Origin: Candidatus Obscuribacterales bacterium
GTDB taxonomy: Bacteria; Cyanobacteriota; Vampirovibrionia; Obscuribacterales; Obscuribacteraceae
Assembly (NCBI GenBank): GCA_020634035.1
Contig: JACKCM010000005.1
Location: forward strand, 372,001 to 436,000
Direction: 5' to 3'
DNA length: 64,000 bases
The position numbers and the translations under genes were made by a program. This document shows positions 42,979 through 51,933 of the stretch, piece by piece. The notes beneath the pieces are model-generated. The model saw only the letters and a program-made list of their open reading frames with translations, ran no database searches and was not told the origin of the DNA. Each line of letters begins with the position of its first letter. The first letter of the stretch is position 1.

Positions 42979-44175
42979 CTACTTTGCTCTCATTCTTCTA
43001 AGTACCGCACAGGCGGCATCCACCGCCTCTTCGAAAGTCCTTGGTTTTACAGGATCATTGAGGATAGAGTCAATTAAGTCTATCTGAGATTTGGGATTGT
43101 GACTTATATCTTCATCGTCGATGTTGCCATGGGCGTCGAGAAGCGCGGTCCGCAATCCCGGGCTCACTCTGTCTGGCCAGACTCTAAGCACCGAATGGTC
43201 TTCATTTCTGAGTTTAATGCGAAGCTCTCGGATTCTTCCTTTATTGTTCTGGTTCTGAGGATCTCGGTATCTTCTCAGTTTTACTTTTATGCCGGTGCGA
43301 TTGAGACGGTAGTAGACTGTGGTCGGCGCCTCCGGGTGAATAGAGTCGGCTGATTCGACATTGTCGAACTGCCAGGAGAGCCTGGATGCGAGCCAGCCTA
43401 AAAATAGCCAGGTCTGGGCGGTGACTTTGCCGTCACCATCATCGGTGCCGCCTTCCTCGATTATCTCCACCGAAGATATAGAGTCCAGATCCTCTACATC
43501 GAGATGACCGCGTTTTATGTCGAAAGACTCTGCCAGAGCCTGCCTCCAGGGTAAGAGTCGGACCCAATTGAGGTCATAGACCGCCGAGCCTTTTTCTACT
43601 GCGTTTTTGAGGTTTTGCAGTTGCAAGAGGGCGTTGGCGCCGGAGATTTCAGAAAGCCTGCGAGAATCCACGATGAAGCGGTCGACATGGCAGAGGAAGG
43701 GGCGGATCACATCGAGATTGAGAACCGGATCATGCCACCAGAGACAGGTGGGCAGGTCGGGCAGGGTGAGCGGTGCCACCACGCTGACCAGCTGTCGCGT
43801 GCCCTGGCCTTTCCATTCTACGATTATCTGTTCGCAGCATATTTGTTGTCTCGGTTTGCCTGAGACCTGGTGGCATCTTGCTGTAACCCAGGCATCAAGA
43901 GCTTCTTCTCCAGATTGAAGATCTTCTGCTCTGGCGATTATCGCCCTAGACGGATGCTTTACCGAAATTTCAGAGACGATGTCTTCGATGTCGATATGAC
44001 CGTTACCGGTATGGGAAAAGGCGATAAAATTGAGCGCGCAGGCTCGGGTAACCTGGCTGGTGCCCTGGTCGCGCTCCGCTTCTTCCCAGAGTTTGTAGAG
44101 TTCTTTTTCGATGCTCTGGATGTCGACCTGATGCAGTCGTCCGGAGAGAAAGTCTCTAGTCTTGGTAGATTGCAT
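42979..44175 (-). CDS. opcA: Glucose-6-phosphate dehydrogenase assembly protein OpcA
   Basis: 398 residues from the ATG at 44175, which overlaps the zwf stop (TGATG). Matches OpcA: IEKELYKLWEEAE, CALNFIAFSH, LVSVVAPLTLPDLPTCLWW, DLNWVRLLPWRQALAESFD. OpcA promotes assembly and activates Zwf in cyanobacteria and actinobacteria. Its presence is one of the better phylum clues in this window. Confidence 0.92.
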   Translation of the reverse strand: MQSTKTRDFLSGRLHQVDIQSIEKELYKLWEEAERDQGTSQVTRACALNFIAFSHTGNGHIDIEDIVSEISVKHPSRAIIARAEDLQSGEEALDAWVTARCHQVSGKPRQQICCEQIIVEWKGQGTRQLVSVVAPLTLPDLPTCLWWHDPVLNLDVIRPFLCHVDRFIVDSRRLSEISGANALLQLQNLKNAVEKGSAVYDLNWVRLLPWRQALAESFDIKRGHLDVEDLDSISSVEIIEEGGTDDGDGKVTAQTWLFLGWLASRLSWQFDNVESADSIHPEAPTTVYYRLNRTGIKVKLRRYRDPQNQNNKGRIRELRIKLRNEDHSVLRVWPDRVSPGLRTALLDAHGNIDDEDISHNPKSQIDLIDSILNDPVKPRTFEEAVDAACAVLRRMRAK

Positions 44176-45785
44176 CACAGTACTCTCCAGGAATGTCCGG
44201 TACTGCCGATAAGGGTGTTGCTCGCTTCCGGACCCCAGGAGCCTGCTTCGTAGTTCGGGAAGGGACCCTGAACGATGCTTTCGTCGCTTCCGCTCTTGGT
44301 CTCCGGGCTGACTGCCGCCCAGTGTTCTATTACCGGGGTGAGCAGGCTCCAGGAGGTCTCTACAAAGTCGGAGCGGGCGAACAGTGAGGGATCTCCGATG
44401 AGGCTGTCCAGAATCAGCCGTTCGTAGGCGCTTGGTGTATGGTCACCGAAAGCGGTACCATATTTGAAGTCCATGGTCAGAGCTCTTAATTGGGTTGTCG
44501 GCCCCGGCTGCTTGGTGGCAAATTTCAGAGAGATGCCTTGATCCGGTTGGATCTTCATCACCAGCACGTTCGGTGAGCTATCGGCCATTATCGAGCGCAG
44601 GCCTGTATTGGCCATATTAGAAAAGAGTTTGTGGGGCGGCGCTTTGAAATGAACCGCTATTTCGGTGATTCTTTTTTCGAGACGTTTTCCGGACCTTATA
44701 TAAAAAGGTACACCGGCCCAGCGCCAGTTATCGATTTCCAGTTTGAGCGCGGCAAAGGTTTCGGTATTGGAATCGGAGGCTACTTTATCTTCGTCCCGGT
44801 AGCGTATCGCTTCGTTGCCCAGAACATAACCTGCACCATATTGACCCCGGACCGCATAACTGTCGACTCTATCCGGATCGAAGCGACGTACCGCTTTCAA
44901 GACTTTTGTGCGTTCATCCCTGGTCGCTTCGGCGCTTAGAGAATTGGGCGGCTCCATGGCCACCAGCGCCACCAGCTGCATCAAATGATTCTGGATCATG
45001 TCTTTGAGAGCGCCGGCTTCTTCGTAATAGGCACCACGCTCTTCTACACCGAGGGTTTCGGCATTGGTGATCTGAACATGGTCGATATAGTTATTGTTCC
45101 AGAGAGGCTCGAAGATGCTGTTGGCAAAACGGAAGCACATTATGTTCTGGACGGTCTCTTTACCCAGATAGTGATCGATACGGTAGACCTGATGCTCATT
45201 GAGCACGGCATGGATTTTTTCGTCCAGAGCCAGTGCCGATTTAAGATCATGACCGAACGGTTTCTCCACCACCACCCGGGGCCAGGCTGGCTCGTCCGAA
45301 CGGCGTTTTACAGCCAATCCTGAACTGTTGAGATTTTCGATTATCGGAAGATAAAGAGAAGGCGGTGTGGAGAGATAGAAAATATTGCGGCTGTCCGAAC
45401 CATGCCGTTTTCCTATCTCTTTGAGGTCCTCATCGAGAGATGAGTAATAAGAGGCTTCTTTAGCGTTGCCGGGGCGATAGTAGAGGGATTTTGCAAAACG
45501 TTCCCAGCACTCTTCCTTGAAGTCTATGTCTTCGCCATAGCGAATCACAGAATCTTTCATCGTGGCTCTGAATTGTTCGTCGGTCATCTCGGTTCTAGAG
45601 GAGCCGACAACGGCGAAGTTCTCAGGAAGATGGTTGCGGAGATAAAGCGCATAGAGAGCCGGTATCAACTTGCGCTTGGTCAGGTCGCCATGGGCGCCGA
45701 AAATGACCATGGAGAAAGATTCCGGTTTCTTCTCTTCTTGTAATCCTTCCAATAAGGGGTTTTCTATAGTTATGCTCTCAACCAT
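44175..45785 (-). CDS. zwf: Glucose-6-phosphate 1-dehydrogenase
   Basis: 536 residues. Coenzyme loop FGAHGDLTKRKLIPALY, active site RIDHYLGKETVQNIMCFRF, EKPFGHDL, and GDHTPSAYERLILDSLIGD. Starts the oxidative pentose phosphate pathway. First gene of zwf-opcA-pgl-gnd-recO. The divergent FAD oxidase gene lies about 190 bp away, and that gap should hold the promoter. Confidence 0.97.
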   Translation of the reverse strand: MVESITIENPLLEGLQEEKKPESFSMVIFGAHGDLTKRKLIPALYALYLRNHLPENFAVVGSSRTEMTDEQFRATMKDSVIRYGEDIDFKEECWERFAKSLYYRPGNAKEASYYSSLDEDLKEIGKRHGSDSRNIFYLSTPPSLYLPIIENLNSSGLAVKRRSDEPAWPRVVVEKPFGHDLKSALALDEKIHAVLNEHQVYRIDHYLGKETVQNIMCFRFANSIFEPLWNNNYIDHVQITNAETLGVEERGAYYEEAGALKDMIQNHLMQLVALVAMEPPNSLSAEATRDERTKVLKAVRRFDPDRVDSYAVRGQYGAGYVLGNEAIRYRDEDKVASDSNTETFAALKLEIDNWRWAGVPFYIRSGKRLEKRITEIAVHFKAPPHKLFSNMANTGLRSIMADSSPNVLVMKIQPDQGISLKFATKQPGPTTQLRALTMDFKYGTAFGDHTPSAYERLILDSLIGDPSLFARSDFVETSWSLLTPVIEHWAAVSPETKSGSDESIVQGPFPNYEAGSWGPEASNTLIGSTGHSWRVL

Positions 45786-45971
45786 GGTAGTAGTTCGTCC
45801 CCATCGCCTCGGATAAATCTGAATTTAAAAAGACTACTAGATTTTAATCAGTCCTGCATGAGCAGCTGAATCTCTATCAGTTGCCAAACTGTAGATTGGT
45901 GCCTGCCCTGTCTGAACTGAAGCGATATCCTGGGTTTGTCAAGCGAATTATGGCAGGAGCTTTCTTTTTCT

Positions 45972-47378
45972 ATGACTATAGCTATTTTGAGAGCGGCGGC
46001 GACAGGAAGGGTTGTCGGAGATGTCCATTCCGGGCTCCACAGTGTCGTTCACCGCAAGGTGATAAAAGTCGGCTCGGTGGAGGATGTGGTAAGCGCCGTC
46101 GAATATGCAGGGGTGAATGGTCTTGGGGTGGCGATTGCCGGAGGCCGGCATGCCATGGGGGGGCAGCAACTGGTTCACCAGGGGCTTTTACTGGATATGA
46201 CCGGTCTCAATCGAGTGCTTTACATAGACGAAGAGAGGGGTCTGCTCAAAGTCGAAGCCGGCATTATGTGGGATGATCTGATTGGCTCCATGAATAGATC
46301 CGGCTCCAGCTGGTCGATTATTCAAAAACCGACCGGGGCCGACCGCATTTCGGTCGGAGGTTCTGTATCAGCCAATATTCATGGGCGGGTGCTGGGCCGG
46401 GGCCCATTTGTGAATGATATCGAGAGCCTTGAGGTGGTCGATGCCCGGGGCTGTTTGAGGAAAGTTTGTCGTGGCGATGAGCTTTTCTCTTATGTCGTAG
46501 GAGGCTATGGTCTTTTCGGCATTGTGGTTACAGTTACTTTGCGGCTCCAGAGAAAACACTATCTCAGACGACGGGTAAGAACCGCTTCTCTTGCCGATCT
46601 TGTCGATGCTATGCAGGCTCTATTAGAAGAAGGACACGAATATGGAGACTTTCAGTTCAATATCGACAGCCATAGTCCGCAGTTCCTGATCGAAGGAATA
46701 CTGGCTTCCTATGAACCAGTTGATGGTGCAGTTTCGGTGCAAGATCCGGGTCGAAAGGTGCTCTCCGAAGCCCAGTGGAAAGAGCTACTGGCTCTAGCAC
46801 ATACGGACAAAGGAGAAGCTTTCAGGCGCTATCTCAACCACTATCTGACCACCGAGGGTCAGGTCTATGCTTGCGACACCATGCAATACAGCACCTATCT
46901 CGATGGCTATCATCGCGAACTCGACGAAAAACTGGGAACAGCGCGGGGAACCGAAGTGATTACCGAACTCTATGTTCCGCCAGAGCGGCTGCCTCTTTTT
47001 ATGGATGATTGCAGAGGACTTTTCTTAGAGGAGGATGCCGATCTTATTTATGGAACGATAAGAATGATTCGGGCTGACCACACAACATATTTAGCCTGGG
47101 CTAAAGAAGACTTCGCCTGCGTTATATTCAATCTGCATACGGAGCATAGCGCTGAGGGGCAGTTTAAAAACGCTTCTATTTTTCGCCAGCTCATAAAAAT
47201 TGCAAGGAAGCATCATGGCAGTTTCTATCTTACCTATCATCGCTATGCCGACCGCGAAGACCTGGATGCCTGCTATCCGCGCTTTGCGGGCTTTTTGAAG
47301 AAGAAACAGGAGCTTGATTCAGAAGAGCTTTTTCAGAGTCAGTGGTACAGGTATTACCGCGATCTTTATAGAGATTAA
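45972..47378 (+). CDS. FAD-linked oxidase (VAO/PCMH type, aldonolactone-oxidase-like)
   Basis: 468 residues from the ATG at 45972 (AGGAG 12 nt upstream); a TTG at 45936 gives 480. FAD-binding PCMH domain at about 20-190: VAIAGGRHAMGGQ, where His60 is at the position used for covalent FAD in related oxidases, then GLLLDMTGLNRV and GADRISVGGSVSANIHGR. The C-terminal half resembles substrate domains of sugar-lactone oxidases. Substrate unknown. No signal peptide. Confidence 0.82.
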   Translation: MTIAILRAAATGRVVGDVHSGLHSVVHRKVIKVGSVEDVVSAVEYAGVNGLGVAIAGGRHAMGGQQLVHQGLLLDMTGLNRVLYIDEERGLLKVEAGIMWDDLIGSMNRSGSSWSIIQKPTGADRISVGGSVSANIHGRVLGRGPFVNDIESLEVVDARGCLRKVCRGDELFSYVVGGYGLFGIVVTVTLRLQRKHYLRRRVRTASLADLVDAMQALLEEGHEYGDFQFNIDSHSPQFLIEGILASYEPVDGAVSVQDPGRKVLSEAQWKELLALAHTDKGEAFRRYLNHYLTTEGQVYACDTMQYSTYLDGYHRELDEKLGTARGTEVITELYVPPERLPLFMDDCRGLFLEEDADLIYGTIRMIRADHTTYLAWAKEDFACVIFNLHTEHSAEGQFKNASIFRQLIKIARKHHGSFYLTYHRYADREDLDACYPRFAGFLKKKQELDSEELFQSQWYRYYRDLYRD

Positions 47379-47428
47379 TAGAAATAACCCGGGCTAAGAG
47401 GTAAACTGGTCATAGCTTTTCGACCTCT

Positions 47429-48895
47429 ATGACGGAATTACGGAATCTAGAATTGCTTCTTAGTAATACAGTAGACTCGATCTTAAAAGAGAAATTCGAG
47501 CTCAATGAGTTGCGCCCTCAGCAAAAAGAGGTGATTGGCAATCTTCTGTCCGGACGGCACACCCTTGCGGTTTTGCCGACCGGCTACGGCAAGTCGTTGT
47601 GCTATCAACTGCCCTCTCAGCTTCTTCCCGGTATCACCCTGGTGATATCGCCGCTCATATCTTTGATGCAGGATCAGATCAATTCGCTGCATCGTCGTGG
47701 TATCACCAATGCTACCTTTATAAACAGCTCTCTTTCCGAACGAGAGATGTACGAGCGGGGGCAGGCCATTAAAAACGGCACGATCAAACTTTTGTATGTA
47801 GCGCCCGAGCGTTTCGAATCTGAGCATTTTCGATCTCTCATCGCTTCTCGAGAAGTCTCTTTGCTGGTTATCGATGAGGCTCACTGTGTAAGCCACTGGG
47901 GCCATGACTTTCGCCCGCAATATCGCAGAATGTCCCGCTATCTGAAGCAGTTCTCCGAATCTACCACCTTTCTTGCTCTGACTGCCACCGCCACGAATAA
48001 CGTCAAACATGAAATCGTCGATGTTCTCGGCATAGATAGAGAACGGTGCGCTTTAGTCGAGGGCAATTTAGATCGTAAAAATCTGACCTATAAAGTGGTG
48101 GCATCAAAAAAAGTCAAAGATAAAGAAGAGATCCTCTTATCGCAACTGAAACGCCATAAAGGAGCAGCAATAGTTTATGCCAACAGTCGCAAGGACTGCG
48201 AGAATCTGTCATATTTCCTGCGGCGCAATGAAATCAAAGCAGGCTTCTACCATGCCGGTATGTCTTCGGATTCACGTACTCGAACTCAAACCGACTTCGA
48301 AGAGAGTCGCCTCGATACCATAGTCTCCACCACCGCTTTTGGAATGGGGATAGATAAAGCCGATGTTCGGCAGGTCATACACTTCAGCATGCCACCGTCT
48401 CTGGAGAGTTATTATCAGGAGTCAGGACGGGCGGGCCGGGATGGAGACTATTCGGTATGCACCCTTATCTTTCAAAAGCGCGATCTGGCTATTCAAAAGT
48501 GGATGCTGGACAAGCGCTATCCTACCTATGACCAGATCCTGGCGGTTTATAACGAGATCAAAGATGCACCTGCCGGCGGTCTTCACTGGAGCGAACTCAA
48601 TGACCTGGGCGATATCAATGCCACCCTGGCCAATCGTTGTGTAGAGCACCTGCGCGGGCTCGGTTATATAGACCAGGTCCGGGGCAATTTTATCGCTCTC
48701 GAGTTCGAGGATGTGGAAGCGGTCGGCTTCGATACCGATGACCTGGCTCTGAGAAGACGCATGGATGAAGAGAGGCTCGAGTCGGTAAACGACTATGCCC
48801 AGGGAATCGCCTGTCGACGTTCGCGTTTAATAGAATATTTCGATCAGCGCTTTGCCGGTCTTTGCTCCGGTTGCGATATCTGTGATAACTTCTGA
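47429..48895 (+). CDS. recQ: Short RecQ-family DNA helicase
   Basis: 488 residues. Walker A PTGYGKSLCYQLP, DEAH (VIDEAHCVSHWGHDFRPQY), LTATAT, AFGMGIDKADVR, YYQESGRAGRDG: a complete 3'-5' RecQ core. After the helicase core comes a winged-helix-like segment (about 365-430) and then, at the very C-terminus, the four-cysteine zinc motif CRRSRLIEYFDQRFAGLCSGCDIC. There is no HRDC domain. In E. coli RecQ the zinc motif precedes the winged helix, so the order looks altered here. A 6-bp inverted repeat (agaggt/acctct) ends at the base before ATG and there is no normal ribosome site. Confidence 0.9.
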   Translation: MTELRNLELLLSNTVDSILKEKFELNELRPQQKEVIGNLLSGRHTLAVLPTGYGKSLCYQLPSQLLPGITLVISPLISLMQDQINSLHRRGITNATFINSSLSEREMYERGQAIKNGTIKLLYVAPERFESEHFRSLIASREVSLLVIDEAHCVSHWGHDFRPQYRRMSRYLKQFSESTTFLALTATATNNVKHEIVDVLGIDRERCALVEGNLDRKNLTYKVVASKKVKDKEEILLSQLKRHKGAAIVYANSRKDCENLSYFLRRNEIKAGFYHAGMSSDSRTRTQTDFEESRLDTIVSTTAFGMGIDKADVRQVIHFSMPPSLESYYQESGRAGRDGDYSVCTLIFQKRDLAIQKWMLDKRYPTYDQILAVYNEIKDAPAGGLHWSELNDLGDINATLANRCVEHLRGLGYIDQVRGNFIALEFEDVEAVGFDTDDLALRRRMDEERLESVNDYAQGIACRRSRLIEYFDQRFAGLCSGCDICDNF

Positions 48896-48897
48896 GT

Positions 48898-49857
48898 ATG
48901 ATCCGATCTTGTTCGCTTTTCCTTTTTCTGCTTGTCTGGGCGATGGCCTCTCCAGCATGGGGTGAAACCGAGCAGGAGCGCCTTTTGAAGTTCGGGGACT
49001 TTTACTACAAGAAGAATCAGATTCGCAAGGCGCTCGGTTATTATGATCGTGCAGTGAAAGGAGCTACCTTGAAAGACATAGCCTATTTCAAAAGAGGCAT
49101 GGCTCACAATATGCTCGATCAACTCGATGCTGCTCTGGCAGACTTTAACGTGGCGATTCGGCTCAATCCGACCATGAGTGACGCCTATGCCTGGCGGGGC
49201 GAAAACTATAATGATATGGGTGAATTTAAGAAAGCAGTAGCCGACTTCAACCGGGCTATGAAATTGCCTAAACCGAATCGTTCTTTGATTCTAAGACGTC
49301 GTTGTGCAGCCAGAACGGCACTGGGTAATCTTGATGGAGCCATTGCCGACGCCACCAGAGCGATAGCTATCTTTGAGAGAAGAATGGCGAAGCGAGCCAC
49401 CAGGGCAGATCAGGCACCCACAAAAAACATCGAGCTGGCAAAGCTGTATCAACTGCGGGGAAATATCTACTTTAATCGGCGAGAATTCACTAAGGCGGTC
49501 TCCGATTTTACCTCTTGCATCAACTATGGTTTTACCTCAGATCAGATTCTCGATCTAAGAGCCCGAGCCAATGTCGAGGACGGCAAAGTCGATGCGGCGA
49601 TTGCCGACTATGACCTGACCCTCAAGCTCAATCCCCGGGATGACAGCGCTTATGCCGAGCGAGGCAAACTCTTCTTGAAGTTGGGAAAAACCGATAAAGC
49701 GATAGCGGACTTGACCCGGGCCATAGAGTTGTATCCGGGAGAGAACACTTCCAGACTTTATCTCTTGAGGGCGGAGGCCTATAAGAAGAAGGGGGATTTG
49801 CGGTCTGAAAAGGCCGACCTGAATAAAGCCTCTTCGATACGCAAGAGCTTCTTCTGA
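48898..49857 (+). CDS. Secreted TPR protein
   Basis: 319 residues. Signal peptide RSCSLFLFLLVWAMASPAWG with cleavage before ETEQE. Then about seven TPR units (KFGDFYYKKNQIRKALGYYD, DAYAWRGENYNDMGEFKKAV, DDSAYAERGKLFLKLGKTDK). Periplasmic scaffold, partner unknown. Starts 2 bp after recQ, so probably co-transcribed though functionally unrelated as far as can be seen. Confidence 0.85.
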   Translation: MIRSCSLFLFLLVWAMASPAWGETEQERLLKFGDFYYKKNQIRKALGYYDRAVKGATLKDIAYFKRGMAHNMLDQLDAALADFNVAIRLNPTMSDAYAWRGENYNDMGEFKKAVADFNRAMKLPKPNRSLILRRRCAARTALGNLDGAIADATRAIAIFERRMAKRATRADQAPTKNIELAKLYQLRGNIYFNRREFTKAVSDFTSCINYGFTSDQILDLRARANVEDGKVDAAIADYDLTLKLNPRDDSAYAERGKLFLKLGKTDKAIADLTRAIELYPGENTSRLYLLRAEAYKKKGDLRSEKADLNKASSIRKSFF

Positions 49858-49998
49858 GATTTCTTAAGCTCGTATTAACAGAATCTGCTACCGCATCCGG
49901 TTTACATATAATTGTAATAACGTCCCTCTTCAATGAATTCATAAAAATTCGTGATTCGTTATTCGTGTTCAGGCCCACCTTTTGCGGAGGACCTCTTC

Positions 49999-50823
49999 AT
50001 GTCGCATCTGTATGACAGTCCTGTTTTTAATGAGAGCCTACTGGCCCGGGTAGTGTCGGCCGGTTCCGGCACCGGTTATGCTTCATATCCGGTGGCGCGT
50101 TATAAGAAGGCTGAGGATAAAGCTTTTGCCCAGTTGTCCGCCGCACCCGATACATCTATCAGATTTAACGCGGTCAGATTGGACCTGTTTTTATTGCTGG
50201 CTCTCTTTTGCACGGTTTTCTATCTGAGCTGGTTTTGTCTATCCGGCCTCTCTTTCGAGCTTCTGGCCGGGCTGCCTCTTGTGCTGCTGTTCTTGAGCTA
50301 CTGGGTCGCTGGGCTGATTTTTCATCATCCCCATATAGCACCATATATGGCGCCTGTCTTTGTCTGTTGCGAAGCCGCATTTCTGGCTTCTCTACCTCAC
50401 TTCTGGCTCTTCGGTCAGATGGAGCTATTCTTCAATCTGTTCGGAATCTCGCTCTGTGTCTTGTTTGCGACACTGCTGCTGAATAATCGCGCCCGTAGAG
50501 TCGGCCAGAGCCGCACCATTCTTTTTGTGGTCACAACCGTGGTCGCAACCATCTTCTGGTATATGTATGTCCCTTTCGTAGGTTATATCTTTCATGTGCC
50601 GATGGTTTTGCCCCATAATCTGGGACCGACCTACTTTCTCCTTGCCCAGAGTGCCATCTTTTTTGCCGCCGACGCTTTTATTGACGACCTGGAGTATGCT
50701 TCTCTCGGCAATAAGCACAATGCGCCTCGGTATATGGAATGGTACGCAGCATTCTCTTTGATGTTTACGCTTCCTTGCTTCTATATATTCAGCCTCACCA
50801 AGGTAATCATGGAATCGGATTGA
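49999..50823 (+). CDS. Bax-inhibitor-1/YccA-like membrane protein (divergent)
   Basis: 274 residues from the ATG at 49999 (GGAGG spaced 10). A cytoplasmic N-terminus with DSPVFNESLL is followed by seven hydrophobic segments. The end (FFAADAFIDDLEYASLGN, APRYMEWYAAFSLMFTLPCF) matches the YccA/BI-1 signature 'DFDxIExG...APKxMEWYAAFGLxVT'. Family members are proton-linked calcium-leak channels or FtsH modulators. The pore aspartates of the family are only partly recognisable (Asp-Asp in FIDDLEY). Confidence 0.6.
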   Translation: MSHLYDSPVFNESLLARVVSAGSGTGYASYPVARYKKAEDKAFAQLSAAPDTSIRFNAVRLDLFLLLALFCTVFYLSWFCLSGLSFELLAGLPLVLLFLSYWVAGLIFHHPHIAPYMAPVFVCCEAAFLASLPHFWLFGQMELFFNLFGISLCVLFATLLLNNRARRVGQSRTILFVVTTVVATIFWYMYVPFVGYIFHVPMVLPHNLGPTYFLLAQSAIFFAADAFIDDLEYASLGNKHNAPRYMEWYAAFSLMFTLPCFYIFSLTKVIMESD

Positions 50824-50885
50824 GATAACGAACACAAACACGACTTAGCAAAGAATAATGCCATGAACATTAGAGGCTTTAATCT

Positions 50886-51047
50886 ATGCAAGTGGTGATT
50901 TGGCTGGTGGCATCCCATACCGAGCATGTATTTGGTCGATTTCCAGTGGATATATTGATTTCGCGCGAGCCTTCTGAAAAAGAGAGCGAATTCACCATGC
51001 AGTTGTTAACACTGCCTTGGCAAGAAATGGTGGCGGGTATAGAGTAG
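50886..51047 (+). CDS. Possible 53-residue protein
   Basis: ATG with AGAGG nine nt upstream, 53 codons to TAG. Starts QVVIWLVASHTEHVFGRFPV, later DILISREPSEKESEF and TMQLLTLPWQEMVAGIE. Not hydrophobic throughout, no known motif. Could equally be chance or a remnant of a longer gene. Confidence 0.25.
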   Translation: MQVVIWLVASHTEHVFGRFPVDILISREPSEKESEFTMQLLTLPWQEMVAGIE

Positions 51048-51116
51048 CGAAAGCCCCCGGACAAAATACCTCAGGCGCGAAGAACGAATACTCACAACGG
51101 ACGTCGACTCTGTGGT

Positions 51117-51145
51117 TGCTCAAATATAAGGGATTGCTTTGAGCA
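51117..51145. other. Perfect 8-bp hairpin
   Basis: tgctcaaa - tataagggattgc - tttgagca. No T-run follows, so it is not a standard terminator. It may be an operator or part of an RNA. Confidence 0.35.
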
Positions 51146-51270
51146 TATTTGTAACCAGGGGCAATCTTATATATTGTATTGGATCAAATCTGAATAGAAT
51201 ATGAAATAGCTTTGATGAGAACCGGGCTGAGTGCAAAGGCTCTCAAAAGTTCAAGAATTCGGGAAGCTAA

Positions 51271-51810
51271 TTATTTGATCACCATGTCCGGTACAGGATC
51301 ATCGGACTGGACATTGACAATGTTGACTCCGCGACCGGCAAGAAAATCCAGGGCGTCCTGGCTTTTATCTCCCATGGGCCAGAGAGGTACTTCCATCCTG
51401 GCGTAATTAGTGTGCAATATTATCGTGGCCGAATCGCGATAAGGATAATATTCGGCGTAGACAATGTCGTCGATTAATACCATCTGGGTGGCTTTTCGAT
51501 GGTGCATGCCATCCACCACGGTGAGGACCGCTTCGCAGTCGGTGAGCTCAAGGGTGAAGCGCCTTTTCTGATCTCGGATTATCGAATAGCCGGTATAAAT
51601 CAGAAGCGTGCTGAAAGCACAGGCCGCAGAAGCCATGATTATCGACCAGTAGAAATTATGGGGCAGAACGCCGGCAGCCACTATCAGCCAGAGCATAGAA
51701 AAAGCCAGACCGACTCCTATGGCTGCCCAGAGTGGACCGGTGCCGACTCGTCTGATTCCAGGGTCGGATACCAGAGTGATTTTGATTCCACCGGTGGGAT
51801 ACTGAGCCAA
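51271..51810 (-). CDS. Membrane protein with PH-like domain
   Basis: 179 residues from a TTG; there is no nearby ATG. Two transmembrane helices at about 28-75 (WAAIGVGLAFSMLWLIVAAG, FYWSIIMASAACAFSTLLIYTG), then a beta-rich bacterial PH-like domain at about 85-179 (FTLELTDCEAVLTVV, DDIVYAEYYPYRDSATIIL, ARMEVPLWPM). Resembles the membrane-anchored PH segments of the two kinases at 11.7-15.5 kb. No function assigned. Upstream gene on the same strand is 123 bp away. Confidence 0.7.
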   Translation of the reverse strand: MAQYPTGGIKITLVSDPGIRRVGTGPLWAAIGVGLAFSMLWLIVAAGVLPHNFYWSIIMASAACAFSTLLIYTGYSIIRDQKRRFTLELTDCEAVLTVVDGMHHRKATQMVLIDDIVYAEYYPYRDSATIILHTNYARMEVPLWPMGDKSQDALDFLAGRGVNIVNVQSDDPVPDMVIK

Positions 51811-51933
51811 TTTCTAATCTGCCTTCAGGGGATACGGGACCACAACTACATTTTGCCCGTTCCTACCGCTTCGATAGCGCAAACCCGGGTTAATTCTGCT
51901 TCTGCACCAGATATCGTGGCACTATGAAACTGC

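Larger units (their letters stand above)
50824..51270. other. 447-bp intergenic region with a short ORF and a hairpin
   Basis: No gene of usual size. It holds a possible 53-codon ORF (50886-51047) and a perfect 8-bp hairpin (51117-51145). The rest is AT-rich with nothing clear. It lies between the end of a rightward gene and the end of a leftward gene, so no promoter is needed here unless an RNA or the short ORF is real. Confidence 0.5.

Noticed and set aside
45881..46276. 131-codon plus-strand frame overlapping the FAD oxidase start
   Set aside because: Arg/Gly-rich, out of frame with the recognised FAD domain.
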